NCBI RefSeq assembly: GCF_000956175.1
Contig: NZ_CP011070.1
Location: 682,001-746,000, forward strand
Reading direction: 5' to 3'
From: Nitrosopumilus adriaticus
GTDB lineage: Archaea; Thermoproteota; Nitrososphaeria; Nitrososphaerales; Nitrosopumilaceae
DNA: 64,000 bases
The notes under the pieces were generated by a model, which was not told the origin of the DNA, did no database searches, and was given only the letters and a program-made list of their open reading frames with translations. Each line of letters opens with the position of its first letter. Within the stretch, counting starts at the first letter, position 1. Position numbers and translations under genes: made by a program. Of this stretch, positions 36,033-44,641 are shown piece by piece.

Positions 36033-36545
36033 CTATCTTTTATCCTCAAATTCTATCTCAATGTCAAGGTTTCGGGCATTTTTCACAATTTGTACAACTT
36101 TTTCAGTATCTATTGGAAATTTTGGTGTCCATTTGCCTGACACTACTGCTTTTGTCTTTTGAACGCCTCCTGGAGCCCAAACTGCATTAATTGATAGAAT
36201 TTTGGTTGGAAAAAACAAATCTTCTATGAATCTCTTGTCATTCTCATCTGCTTCCACTAGCCATATTTTTCCATTGAATTGTTCTTGAAGTAATCTGTAT
36301 AGTGTTCTACTCTGTCTAATAATCATAATATCGTTTTTTGCTAGTGACAAAACAAAATTCCCTTGAAATTCTTTACAAGAATAAAGCGTAAAATTCTCAA
36401 TCATCTTGTTTGTTTTTGCAGTTTTTGCAAGAATAATTGATGCATCAACATCTGCCTTTGTGAGTTCACCTGACTCTACTTTATTTTCACATTTTGGGCA
36501 GAGAACTGCATTCTTTGCATCAAAACCACAGATTGGAAGTATCAT
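36033..36545 (-). CDS. NusA-like KH protein with zinc-ribbon N terminus
   Basis: The 170-residue protein starts ICGFDAKNAVLCPKCE (a small zinc ribbon). KH-like folds follow: WLVEADENDKRFIEDLFFP is very like the archaeal NusA stretch ahead of its second KH, and a conserved TEKVVQIVKNARNL helix closes it. Archaeal NusA consists of KH domains only and binds RNA during transcription. Identity is by pattern, and the GxxG loops are poorly conserved. First gene of the aspS operon. Confidence 0.6.
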   Translation of the reverse strand: MILPICGFDAKNAVLCPKCENKVESGELTKADVDASIILAKTAKTNKMIENFTLYSCKEFQGNFVLSLAKNDIMIIRQSRTLYRLLQEQFNGKIWLVEADENDKRFIEDLFFPTKILSINAVWAPGGVQKTKAVVSGKWTPKFPIDTEKVVQIVKNARNLDIEIEFEDKR

Positions 36546-36628
36546 TTGAATCGACTTTTTTCATTTCAATAATGTTGTTTATATCCCTTAGTGCAAAACA
36601 AAAATTCTAGTTTGGATCAAATAGGGAT

Positions 36629-37564
36629 ATGGTTTTTTTAGATATTAATGGACTATCTGTAAAATATTCATCATCTTCAGGTCCTGTTTATGCAGTTGAT
36701 GATGTTGATATCCATTTAGAGGATGGTGAATCATTAGGAATTGCAGGTGAAAGTGCATGTGGAAAAAGTACATTGGGATTATCAATTATTAGAATGCTTT
36801 CTGGAGGAAGTGCTCAAGGTAAAATCCTCTTTGAGGGTGATTCTTTATTGGATTTGAGTGAATCTGATTTTAATACAAAATATAGGTGGAAAAAAATCTC
36901 TATGATCTTTCAGGGTGCTATGAATGCACTTGATCCTGTATTTACAATAAAGGAGCAATTTCTTGAAATTTTAAATCAACATGATTTTGATGGAAATTTT
37001 AACCGATTAATTTTGGATGCAATGAATTCAGTCAGCTTAGACGAAAATGTTTTGAAAAAATATCCTCATGAATTGAGTGGGGGTATGAAACAACGAGTTG
37101 TCATTGCCATGGCATTATTACTAAAACCAAAATTTGTTATTGCAGATGAGCCTACAACAGCACTTGATGTGTTAATTCAGGCTCAAATCATCAATTTACT
37201 GAAAACTCTCAAAAAAGGTGGAATGTCATTTTTGCTAATCACTCATGATTTGGCAGTACTATCTGAAATTGCAGATAAGATTGGAATAATGTATGGTGGA
37301 CAAATTGTTGAATTTGGTAGTTCTGAAGAAATATACAAAAATCCAAAACATCCTTACACCAAAGGATTATTGGAATCAATTCCGAGATTGCATGGAACTA
37401 ATCCCAAATACATCAAGGGAACTCCTCCAAGCTTGCTTGATGCTCCAACTCAATGTCGATTTATAGAACGATGTCCCCTGGCAATTGAAAAATGTAAAGA
37501 ACTTCCGCCTAAACTGAAAACAAAAACTGGATATGTCCGGTGTTGGCTTTATGAAGAAGAATGA
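36629..37564 (+). CDS. peptide/nickel-type ABC transporter ATPase (DppD/OppD family)
   Basis: The 311-residue ATPase has Walker A GESACGKST (about 40), Q loop, signature LSGGMKQR, Walker B FVIADEPTTALD and the C-terminal oligo_HPY segment CRFIERCPLAIEKC that marks the DppD/OppD group. That tail has Cys residues seen in some family members as an iron-sulfur site. No permease or binding-protein gene is near, so it is an orphan here. A peptide or metal-chelate importer subunit is likely. Confidence 0.88.
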   Translation: MVFLDINGLSVKYSSSSGPVYAVDDVDIHLEDGESLGIAGESACGKSTLGLSIIRMLSGGSAQGKILFEGDSLLDLSESDFNTKYRWKKISMIFQGAMNALDPVFTIKEQFLEILNQHDFDGNFNRLILDAMNSVSLDENVLKKYPHELSGGMKQRVVIAMALLLKPKFVIADEPTTALDVLIQAQIINLLKTLKKGGMSFLLITHDLAVLSEIADKIGIMYGGQIVEFGSSEEIYKNPKHPYTKGLLESIPRLHGTNPKYIKGTPPSLLDAPTQCRFIERCPLAIEKCKELPPKLKTKTGYVRCWLYEEE

Positions 37565-37594
37565 AAATTTTATTTTGAATTTAGGTATTCGTTG

Positions 37595-37855
37595 TCAATT
37601 TTTTTTGAAATAGATTTCTTGAATCTCTGTAATTTCCCTCTGCGTTGTATTTTTTGAAATCATTTTAAGATAATTTATCAAGTCTTGATTCTTCTGCATT
37701 TTTTCAAACTCTTCAATTTTTTTTAATGACTCTTGCTCAAATTTTAAAATATTTTGTAATTCTTTGCTAATTTCAACTGCTTTCATCTTTTCATAGTTTT
37801 TAGATTTTGATTTTCTAAAACTGATTTCATCAATTATTTTTTCAATCTCATCCAT
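37595..37855 (-). CDS. small coiled-coil protein, unknown
   Basis: An 86-residue Lys/Glu-rich helical protein predicted to form a coiled coil over most of its length (SKELQNILKFEQESLKKIEE). No cysteine or membrane segment. It may belong with the two genes upstream on the same strand (mini zinc finger and 126-residue protein). Function unknown. Confidence 0.55.
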   Translation of the reverse strand: MDEIEKIIDEISFRKSKSKNYEKMKAVEISKELQNILKFEQESLKKIEEFEKMQKNQDLINYLKMISKNTTQREITEIQEIYFKKN

Positions 37856-37894
37856 GTTGATATATTTTTTATGCTTTGATATTGTTTTTAAATT

Positions 37895-37990
37895 TTATTT
37901 CTGATTTTCTTTTTTGTGCTCTAAGACGTGTTTTAATCCATCAGTCATACTTAATGAATCCAAATCAATATCACAATATGGACACTTCAA
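37895..37990 (-). CDS. 31-residue C2H2-like zinc-finger mini-protein
   Basis: A TTG-started frame just downstream of the 126-residue gene reads MKCPYCDIDLDSL, then a helix ending HVLEH and a basic tail. The CxxC(n)HxxxH spacing is that of a single zinc finger. No other gene fits this interval. The length is extreme, but several similar tiny finger genes occur in the window, which supports it. Confidence 0.5.
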   Translation of the reverse strand: MKCPYCDIDLDSLSMTDGLKHVLEHKKENQK

Positions 37991-37996
37991 AATATT

Positions 37997-38377
37997 TCAG
38001 GCATCTGAATATTTTTTAACAATGGGTAGACATGAGTCGATTATTCGTAATACTTCGGATCTGATTACTTTTTTATCAATTGATATCCAAACTCTGATTT
38101 TTTTTATTGCAAATGATATTGTCTGTACCTTTTTTCTTTCTTCCCATGAAAATTCAATTTCTCCCAAGTTTTTATCAAAAAATCCTTCAAGATCTGTTTT
38201 CATTGCAATATGTGAGAATTGATATTTTGTGTTCTTTTCATCTAATAATGGGATCAAATCTGGTCTTCGTTTGTAAGCCAATAATTCTCCACTCTCGCCA
38301 ATTACGCCTACAAATCTGATATATGGGCTAATTCCGGCAATTACATCACTAATTGATTCACAGTCTTTTTTTAACAT
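37997..38377 (-). CDS. conserved thaumarchaeal-type protein, unknown
   Basis: A 126-residue alpha/beta protein: two strands with RFVGVIGESGELLAYKRR, a FSHIAMKTDLEGFFD segment, then KVQTISFAIKKIRVWISID and a closing helix with a Cys. The strand-strand-helix order recalls profilin/longin or roadblock-like folds but I cannot fix a family. Cytoplasmic. Divergent from the DedA gene by 91 bp. Confidence 0.6.
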   Translation of the reverse strand: MLKKDCESISDVIAGISPYIRFVGVIGESGELLAYKRRPDLIPLLDEKNTKYQFSHIAMKTDLEGFFDKNLGEIEFSWEERKKVQTISFAIKKIRVWISIDKKVIRSEVLRIIDSCLPIVKKYSDA

Positions 38378-38468
38378 TTTATTGAACTTTGAAAAGATGT
38401 TATTTTAATGATTGTTGTGAGCATATCTTCTAGATTTAATTAAATAAAGCCCGAAAACAGTTTGATTT

Positions 38469-39101
38469 GTGGATTTTGTTGACCTATTTCCATTTGCCCC
38501 GGAAGTAGGTTATCTGAGTTTATCTCTTGTCAATTTCTTTGGTTCTTTGGTTCCATTTGTTCCTCTGCCAGGATTTTTACTACTTGCTACTATGGCAGTA
38601 GGTGATCAATTTGATCTACATATTCTAGCAATACTTTCTGCTGTTACTGCAACTGTTGCAAAGCAAATAATCTTCTATGTTAGTTATGGTGGACGAAAAA
38701 TCATCAATGAGAAGACTAGAAAACGAATGCGACCCTTTGAAAGATTAGTTAAACGATATGGTGCGGGAGCTGCATTTTTCGCTGCAGCAACTCCGATTCC
38801 AGATGATCTAGTATATGTCCCATTGGGATTGGCAAAGTATAACCCAAAGCGATTCTTTATTGCAACTCTAACTGGCAAAATAGTTCTTAGTTATTCAATT
38901 GTTTTCATCTCACATTATCTTGGTTTGTCTCTGGTAGAGCCTTTTATTGAAAACATAGATGATGCTACTCCAATTTACATTGGAATTATAATTTTTGGGG
39001 CAATGATGACTGCTGTAGTAGTTTTGCTTTTAAGATTAGATTGGGCAAGGATTCTGGGAAAGTTTGCGCCATGGACATTGGATGAAAATAATGAAGATTA
39101 A
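38469..39101 (+). CDS. DedA/VTT-domain membrane protein
   Basis: The 210-residue protein starts with GTG and has four or five spans. The VTT (SNARE-associated) core shows a re-entrant segment with VPLPGFLLLATMAVGDQ and the conserved ATPIPDDLVYVPLG motif. Family members move undecaprenyl phosphate or lipids or support membrane homeostasis; an archaeal lipid-carrier role would be by analogy. Its stop overlaps the end of the convergent glycosylase gene by 4 bp. Confidence 0.8.
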   Translation: MDFVDLFPFAPEVGYLSLSLVNFFGSLVPFVPLPGFLLLATMAVGDQFDLHILAILSAVTATVAKQIIFYVSYGGRKIINEKTRKRMRPFERLVKRYGAGAAFFAAATPIPDDLVYVPLGLAKYNPKRFFIATLTGKIVLSYSIVFISHYLGLSLVEPFIENIDDATPIYIGIIIFGAMMTAVVVLLLRLDWARILGKFAPWTLDENNED

Positions 39102-39658
39102 TTTTTTTCAATATTTATTTTAAAATTCCATAACTTGTCAGTTGCCTTTTTAATTCCAACTCTTGGGGAATCATAAATTTTTTTAATTTTTATTCCGTCT
39201 TCAATGTATAGATTTGAATCTTGTGTTAAATCTACACCGTAATGTTCTTTAGTTATACCTAGTGCTTGTGTTAATTTTGCAGGCCCGTTTGTTAGATTCT
39301 TTGTGTTTGTAATTCCTCTATTTTTTTGTATTTTTTTTATTCCTTTTTCAGGTTCGATTGCACGAATTAAAACCGCACCTGCTTTGATATTTGAGTGTCT
39401 TGCAACTACATTAAAGCAATAATGCATTCCATATGTGAAATACACGTATGCGTGGCCTACTTCACCAAACATCACTTTGTTTCTATCTGTCTGCTTACCA
39501 AACGCATGGCTGGCAGGATCATCTGAATGCCTGTATGCCTCAGTTTCAGTAATAATTCCTGCCATGACTGACCCCTTAATTTTTCTAACAATTCTTTTTC
39601 CTAAAATATTTCTTGCAACTGTTACTGTGTCTTTATTGTAAAAATCTCTAGGAAGCAT
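39098..39658 (-). CDS. mpg: 3-methyladenine DNA glycosylase (AAG/MPG family)
   Basis: The 186-residue protein carries TETEAYRHSDDPASHAFG with the catalytic Glu and the YVYFTYGMHYCFNVV active-site strand, and NGPAKLTQALGI. AAG enzymes remove alkylated or deaminated purines. It overlaps the upstream uracil-DNA glycosylase by 11 bp on the same strand, giving a base-excision repair pair in one transcript. Confidence 0.92.
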   Translation of the reverse strand: MLPRDFYNKDTVTVARNILGKRIVRKIKGSVMAGIITETEAYRHSDDPASHAFGKQTDRNKVMFGEVGHAYVYFTYGMHYCFNVVARHSNIKAGAVLIRAIEPEKGIKKIQKNRGITNTKNLTNGPAKLTQALGITKEHYGVDLTQDSNLYIEDGIKIKKIYDSPRVGIKKATDKLWNFKINIEKN

Positions 39659-40241
39659 ATTCGATATCTATAGTGATTTCTTTTCCATCTTTTAACTCTC
39701 TTATGTTATCAAATAATTTTAAAATGTCTTCTTTTAAAACATCAATTAGTTGTTGATTATAGATTGTTGCTGCTGGGTGGATGGTGAGAAAATACAATTG
39801 ATTATCTTTTCTAACAACTTTTCCTCTAAATTTTGTTATCTCAGATCCTCCTAAAATAGAATTAAATGCTGTATTTCCTAATATGCAAATTATTTTTGGT
39901 TTTATAATTGAAATTTCTTGTTTTAGGTATTCTTTACATGTCTCTCTTTCATCTGTACTTGGAACTCTGTTTTTTGGGGGTCTGCATTTTACAACATTTG
40001 TGATGTATACTGATTCCCTAGAAATTCCTGCTTCATCAAGTGCGGCTGATAATTTTTTTCCTGCAACCCCTACAAATGGCTCTCCGTTTTTGTCTTCATT
40101 TCTTCCAGGTGCCTCTCCTACAAAAATCACATCAGATTTAAAATTCCCTTTTCCTGGAACTGAGTTGGTTCTAGTTTTACAAAGATCACACTTTGTACAA
40201 TTTATTACATTTTGTTTTATGTCTTCTAATTTTTGTTTCAT
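39648..40241 (-). CDS. udg: family 4 uracil-DNA glycosylase (4Fe-4S)
   Basis: The 197-residue enzyme has the N-terminal CTKCDLC cluster ligands, the catalytic motif GEAPGRNEDKNGEPFVG, a later Cys (VVKCRPPKNR) and Cys of ETCKEYL, and the final HPAA motif. It excises uracil from DNA. It lies 1 bp downstream of tldD and overlaps mpg, so the three genes form one operon. Confidence 0.95.
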   Translation of the reverse strand: MKQKLEDIKQNVINCTKCDLCKTRTNSVPGKGNFKSDVIFVGEAPGRNEDKNGEPFVGVAGKKLSAALDEAGISRESVYITNVVKCRPPKNRVPSTDERETCKEYLKQEISIIKPKIICILGNTAFNSILGGSEITKFRGKVVRKDNQLYFLTIHPAATIYNQQLIDVLKEDILKLFDNIRELKDGKEITIDIEYAS

Positions 40242-40242
40242 T

Positions 40243-41661
40243 CTAGTTTACACTCTTTATCGTTGCAGTTCCACGAACTGTTGGCCCACCATTTCCCATA
40301 ATCATTGATTGCATTGGATCTCCTTTACCGCAATTAGTTATTGGCCTAACAGTAAAGTCATTTCCACACGCATCAATTGATTCAAAAAACTCTGGTGCAG
40401 TACCCATCACAATAACATCTCTTAGCAAATCAGTAATTTCACCATTTTCAATTTTTTGAGCATATTGGCATGAAATACTCCAATTGTATCGCTTCATATC
40501 TATTGATGGAATTTTCATGTTTGAAATCAGATATCCGTTTTTTACTTCTTTGATTATTTCATCTGGCTTTCTGTCTCCATTCCCAATACATGTGCATGCC
40601 ATACGAATCAAAGGCATGAATCTATAGTTTGTAGCTCTCATATTTCCAGTAGGTTCTGTGTTGAAAATTCTTGCAGTCTCTCTATTTTGCATATGATTTA
40701 CTAAAATTCCCTCCTCAACCAGTTTTGTTTTCTTAGTTTCTACTCCTTCATCATCAAAATTATACCACCCTAAACTTTCTTTGATGGTGGGATCATCGAA
40801 AACATTTAGATTCTCTGGGCCTATTTTCATTCCAATTCTTCCTTTCCACCAAGCACCACCTGCCCATGCCATTTCTTTTCCTAGTACTCTATCTGCTTCT
40901 GAGGGATGACCTAGTATTTCATGTGTGAGCAAAGATACAAAATCTGGATTCATTACAACTGTTCCTGTTTCTTCTTTGACTGATTTTGCAAAAATTAATT
41001 CTGATGCTTTTTGAGCAATCTCTTTTGCTTTTAGTTGAATTTTACCTCTACTTGTAATTTGTTCTAATCCTCCTCTTCCTCCCTCTGTAATGTTTATTGC
41101 TTGTGTAATTCCTTCATCATGAGCAACTGCAATCATATCTGTTACAACATCTGTAAAATTTTGTTCAATTTTACTGCCTTCACTATTTACAAAATATTTT
41201 GAGTTTGTTGTATACCAAGGACTGACTACTGATTTAATGATTCGTGGTGTTTCTAAAATAATTTTACTGCATTCTAATCCTATTGATATTAGTTCATCAA
41301 TTGATGGCTTTTTTAAAACTGGAAAATCAACTTTGATATTTTTTGTTGGATTGGGGTAAAGATCTACTGTATTGTTCTTTTTTGCATGATGTGATGAGTT
41401 TTTTATAGCATCGTTGATTTTTTCTTTTATTTCGTCAAAAGACTCTGGTTTTGTAATTGAGCAAAAACTCCAAGCCCCTTCTTTGAATAATCTGATTCCT
41501 AGTCCTGAATCACTAAGTGTCCTCACATTTTCAATCTCTTTATTTTCAATTTGGACTGATTTCTTTTCTTGCTCTTCTGCCCTAATATCGCAATATTGGG
41601 CACCAGAATCCATGGCATACCTGATCCCTTTATCAGCTAGATCTTGCAGTATGCCATTCAT
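40243..41661 (-). CDS. tldD: TldD/PmbA-family metalloprotease
   Basis: The 472-residue protein shows the TldD zinc motif HEILGH (about 247-252) followed by PSEADR, plus a conserved third Cys-rich region near the end (TNCGKGDP). Family TldD/TldE forms a heterodimeric peptidase acting on unfolded or modified peptides. No TldE partner gene is adjacent. It begins an operon with two DNA glycosylases, an unexpected pairing. Confidence 0.9.
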   Translation of the reverse strand: MNGILQDLADKGIRYAMDSGAQYCDIRAEEQEKKSVQIENKEIENVRTLSDSGLGIRLFKEGAWSFCSITKPESFDEIKEKINDAIKNSSHHAKKNNTVDLYPNPTKNIKVDFPVLKKPSIDELISIGLECSKIILETPRIIKSVVSPWYTTNSKYFVNSEGSKIEQNFTDVVTDMIAVAHDEGITQAINITEGGRGGLEQITSRGKIQLKAKEIAQKASELIFAKSVKEETGTVVMNPDFVSLLTHEILGHPSEADRVLGKEMAWAGGAWWKGRIGMKIGPENLNVFDDPTIKESLGWYNFDDEGVETKKTKLVEEGILVNHMQNRETARIFNTEPTGNMRATNYRFMPLIRMACTCIGNGDRKPDEIIKEVKNGYLISNMKIPSIDMKRYNWSISCQYAQKIENGEITDLLRDVIVMGTAPEFFESIDACGNDFTVRPITNCGKGDPMQSMIMGNGGPTVRGTATIKSVN

Positions 41662-41701
41662 AATTTATTGGATATGGGATGCCTCGTAAATCTTGTACTA
41701 C

Positions 41702-41839
41702 TCAGTGGCTTGAAATTGCAGGCATGGTAAAATAATACTCGTCTTCAAACTCATAGTCTACTTTGCCTTTTTTTCGTAAAAATTCAAAGTATTCTGTACA
41801 ATTTTTATAAAATTCTTCATTTTTATGTTCATGACTCAT
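41702..41839 (-). CDS. 45-residue acidic mini-protein, unknown
   Basis: ATG at 41839 to TGA at 41702-41704 encodes MSHEHKNEEFYKNC, a YFEFLRKKGK helix and an aromatic acidic tail (YEFEDEYYFTMP). It lies upstream of tldD on the same strand with a 40-bp gap. No motif is recognised. It is the only frame that fits this gap. Confidence 0.45.
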   Translation of the reverse strand: MSHEHKNEEFYKNCTEYFEFLRKKGKVDYEFEDEYYFTMPAISSH

Positions 41840-41907
41840 AATTGGTTTTTCTAAATATGCTTTTTTTAAAGAGAGTGAGAATTTTTAGCTCTGACCGTTT
41901 ATTTTCT

Positions 41908-43791
41908 TTAAGTAGAGTTAATTGCTGATTTTTTTTGATTATTTGATTTGGGGAGTGTGAATGAAAATTCAGCTCCTTTGTTTATTTCACTTTGGACTGA
42001 AATCTTACCTAAATGGTTATCTATGATTCCTTTACATATTGCCAATCCTAATCCACTTCCTCCTCTTTCCCTAGTAAGTGTTGCATCTACTTGGTAGAAT
42101 TTTTTGAAAAGTTGTCTTTGATGGTTTTCTGGAATCCCAACTCCGTTGTCTTTGATGGTTATTTTAATTTCTCTTGGAAGGTCTTCCATACTTACATGAA
42201 TTTTACCTATTTTTGGCTCAACTGCAGTCAAACTATTTTTGATTAAATTTGTAATAACCTGTGCAATTCTGTCTGGATCGTGTTCTATTTCTAAATCAAA
42301 TAAATTAGAACTTAGATCAATGTTATTTTTTTGTGATTCAGGTAATAATGATGTGATTGCTTTGTTGATTGTATCTTTGATGTTCTTTTTTTCTTTTTTC
42401 ATTCTTAACTGGCCCAAATCTAATTTTTGTGCATCAAGTAAATCTGAAATAATTCCTAACAGTGTCTCTGAACTTGATTTAATAATTCCAATTCGTTCTT
42501 TTTGTTTGTCAGTTAATTTTCCTAAATGTTCTCCAAGTAAAATATCTGAATACCCTTGAATTGGAACTAACGGTGTCTTTAATTCGTGAGTGATCATTGC
42601 TAAAAATTCATCCTTTGCAATATCTGTCTTTTTAGCTTGCTCTGCTTTTTCTTTAATTGTATTTGACATTATGTTGAAATTATCTACTAACTGACCTACC
42701 TCATCTGTGCCTTTATAGTCGATTTTTTCACCATATACTCCTTCTTTGACTTTAGACAATGCTTTACTGATTAATTCTAATGGTAAAAGTGACCTTCTAA
42801 TCACCATTAGTACTAAAATGAACACTGCAATATCGACGATTAATAAAATTTGAATAATTATTTGTCCTTCTGACCCTTCTTTTGTAATCTCGTCATTCCA
42901 GGAGTTAATTAACAGATCAATATCTTCAAACAAAATTAATTTCTGCTCGTTCATTTGATTTTTAGCTAGATTAAATTCTGGGGATAACAAGGCCCTTTCT
43001 TCAAGTATGTTGATTCGAAGTTGGATTGCCTCCCAGAGAGGATCTATTTTTCTTAAAGTTTCAGAATTTTCTCTTGGAATAGGTTCTATCTCTTCATGTG
43101 TTTGCCCTACGCTTTTTACATCCAAATCATCTGTTGAAATTTGTAATAATTTTCTTATCCCAATTTCAAATTGGAGATTTTTCTCCTTGAGTAATTCTTG
43201 TGAATTTTCACCTTCTCCAATTGAAATCAATAAGCTTTGCTGTCCTATCACTTTTGCACATTCTGCCAAGTCTTTAGCTATCTCCTTATGTGTATTGAAG
43301 TTTCTATCCAAACTTTCTAAATCTCTCTCTAGATTTGCAGTAAGTAATACAAGATCCTGATTTTTTTGTAAAACATAATTAATTGCATTTGTTGCTTCAG
43401 GATCAAACACTGATGTATTTTTTACATTAAAAGAATTTGATTTGAAATTTTCCCATGATGACGAAACTTTGTTATATTCTAAATACAAGTCCTCTGGAAT
43501 TTTTGCTATGTCTTTTTCATTTACTTTTCCACCATCTTTGATTTGTATTAATATTGATTGCACTTTGTCAATTTCTTTTTCTAATTCACCACTATCCTCT
43601 AAATTCCCATTTGCAACTGATGTTACAAGTGATGAAATTGATTCAGCTTTTACTTTGATGTCTCCAATACTAATAATAGAGTATGATTGTGTTATTCCTG
43701 ATTTGTCATCTTGATATAATAGAAATAGATTGAATACAGCTGCTCCAATCAAAATAATTATCAAAAGATATGCTTTGCTTACAATCTTCAC
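41908..43791 (-). CDS. membrane sensor histidine kinase with HAMP
   Basis: I choose GTG 43791 (MKIVSKAYLL), giving 627 residues. An ATG frame extends to 43866 but would run into the divergent Hpt gene and its promoter. Order: TM1 (about 6-24), a 300-residue external helical sensor, TM2 (IILLIVDIAVFILVLMV region), HAMP, HisKA with MITHELKTPL (His about 402), and HATPase_c with IKNSLTAVE, DNGVGIP and GSGLGLA. A complete transmembrane kinase of the four-helix-sensor type. The Hpt and CheY proteins encoded just across the shared promoter are likely partners. Confidence 0.9.
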   Translation of the reverse strand: MKIVSKAYLLIIILIGAAVFNLFLLYQDDKSGITQSYSIISIGDIKVKAESISSLVTSVANGNLEDSGELEKEIDKVQSILIQIKDGGKVNEKDIAKIPEDLYLEYNKVSSSWENFKSNSFNVKNTSVFDPEATNAINYVLQKNQDLVLLTANLERDLESLDRNFNTHKEIAKDLAECAKVIGQQSLLISIGEGENSQELLKEKNLQFEIGIRKLLQISTDDLDVKSVGQTHEEIEPIPRENSETLRKIDPLWEAIQLRINILEERALLSPEFNLAKNQMNEQKLILFEDIDLLINSWNDEITKEGSEGQIIIQILLIVDIAVFILVLMVIRRSLLPLELISKALSKVKEGVYGEKIDYKGTDEVGQLVDNFNIMSNTIKEKAEQAKKTDIAKDEFLAMITHELKTPLVPIQGYSDILLGEHLGKLTDKQKERIGIIKSSSETLLGIISDLLDAQKLDLGQLRMKKEKKNIKDTINKAITSLLPESQKNNIDLSSNLFDLEIEHDPDRIAQVITNLIKNSLTAVEPKIGKIHVSMEDLPREIKITIKDNGVGIPENHQRQLFKKFYQVDATLTRERGGSGLGLAICKGIIDNHLGKISVQSEINKGAEFSFTLPKSNNQKKSAINST

Positions 43792-43814
43792 AAATGTGGT
43801 TTTCTTACAAAGAG

Positions 43815-43822
43815 TATAAAAA
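43815..43822. promoter_or_regulatory. shared bidirectional TATA element
   Basis: TATAAAAA lies 24 nt after the kinase GTG (43791) on one side and 24 nt before the Hpt ATG (43847) on the other. This is the normal TATA-to-start distance for leaderless archaeal mRNAs in both directions. One element can thus serve both genes. By eye; transcription starts not measured. Confidence 0.5.
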
Positions 43823-43846
43823 CATCCAGATGCATTAATTTTCATT

Positions 43847-44206
43847 ATGTCTGATGAGTTCATCAAAATTGCTACTGAGGAAATTAACGAGGAAATTCAA
43901 GCAATATCTACAATCTTAAAATCTTGTAAAGACAATGATGATGTGTACCAAAACTCTAAAGATCTACAAAGTCATACGCATAAAATCAAAGGTTTGGCAC
44001 CAATGATGGGTCAAGAAGGATTGGGAGCAATATGTTCTACCTTGGATGCAATATTGAAGCAAATCAATGATGGTAAAAAAGTTGAAGGCATTTTTGATAT
44101 TCTTTTTGAAGCACTGCCACATATGGAAAATTCCATGAGTCAATCCAACTATGACATGAATGGTATTTCTGACAAAATCACAAATTTCTCATCTAATTTG
44201 AAATGA
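43847..44206 (+). CDS. histidine phosphotransfer (Hpt) protein
   Basis: A 119-residue four-helix Hpt domain with the phospho-acceptor His45 in the HKIKGLAPMMG motif, like the P1 domain of CheA. It has no kinase part. It should relay phosphate between a kinase and a receiver: the divergent membrane kinase and the CheY-like protein 35 bp downstream are the natural neighbours. The ATG is 24 nt past a TATA box, implying a leaderless message. Confidence 0.9.
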   Translation: MSDEFIKIATEEINEEIQAISTILKSCKDNDDVYQNSKDLQSHTHKIKGLAPMMGQEGLGAICSTLDAILKQINDGKKVEGIFDILFEALPHMENSMSQSNYDMNGISDKITNFSSNLK

Positions 44207-44240
44207 TGAATATTTTTTATAGCCAATCATTCACAAAACT

Positions 44241-44636
44241 ATGATGGCAAAAATCTTAATTGCTGATGATTCTGATGCAATTCGTCTAGTTTTACAAGAT
44301 ATTTTGTCAATAGGAGAACATGATGTGGTTGGAGAAGCTACTGATGGTGCAGAAGCTGTTGAATTTTACAAAAAACTTAACCCTGATTTGATTTTACTTG
44401 ACTTGGCTATGCCGCAAAAAGATGGTCTTACAGTTACAAAGGAAATAATTGCATATGATCAAAATGCAAAAATTGTTTTGATTACTGCCAGTGATGATCA
44501 AAAAGTAATTCAGAATTGTCTTGATGAGGGCGCTACCTCTTATGTTTCAAAACCATTTGATTTTAATTCTGTTTTAGATAATATTAAGGGAATTTTAGAA
44601 AGTAATTTAGGGAATAAATCTGGAAGTATAAATTAG
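44241..44636 (+). CDS. CheY-like response regulator
   Basis: A 131-residue single receiver with IADDSDAIR (Asp9/10), phospho-acceptor Asp54 in LLDLAMP, Thr of LITAS and Lys of SKPFD. ATG at 44241 or 44244. It follows the Hpt gene and precedes the PIN-ATPase gene by 5 bp, so phosphorelay and ATPase may share a transcript. No output domain. Confidence 0.9.
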   Translation: MMAKILIADDSDAIRLVLQDILSIGEHDVVGEATDGAEAVEFYKKLNPDLILLDLAMPQKDGLTVTKEIIAYDQNAKIVLITASDDQKVIQNCLDEGATSYVSKPFDFNSVLDNIKGILESNLGNKSGSIN

Positions 44637-44641
44637 AAAAC

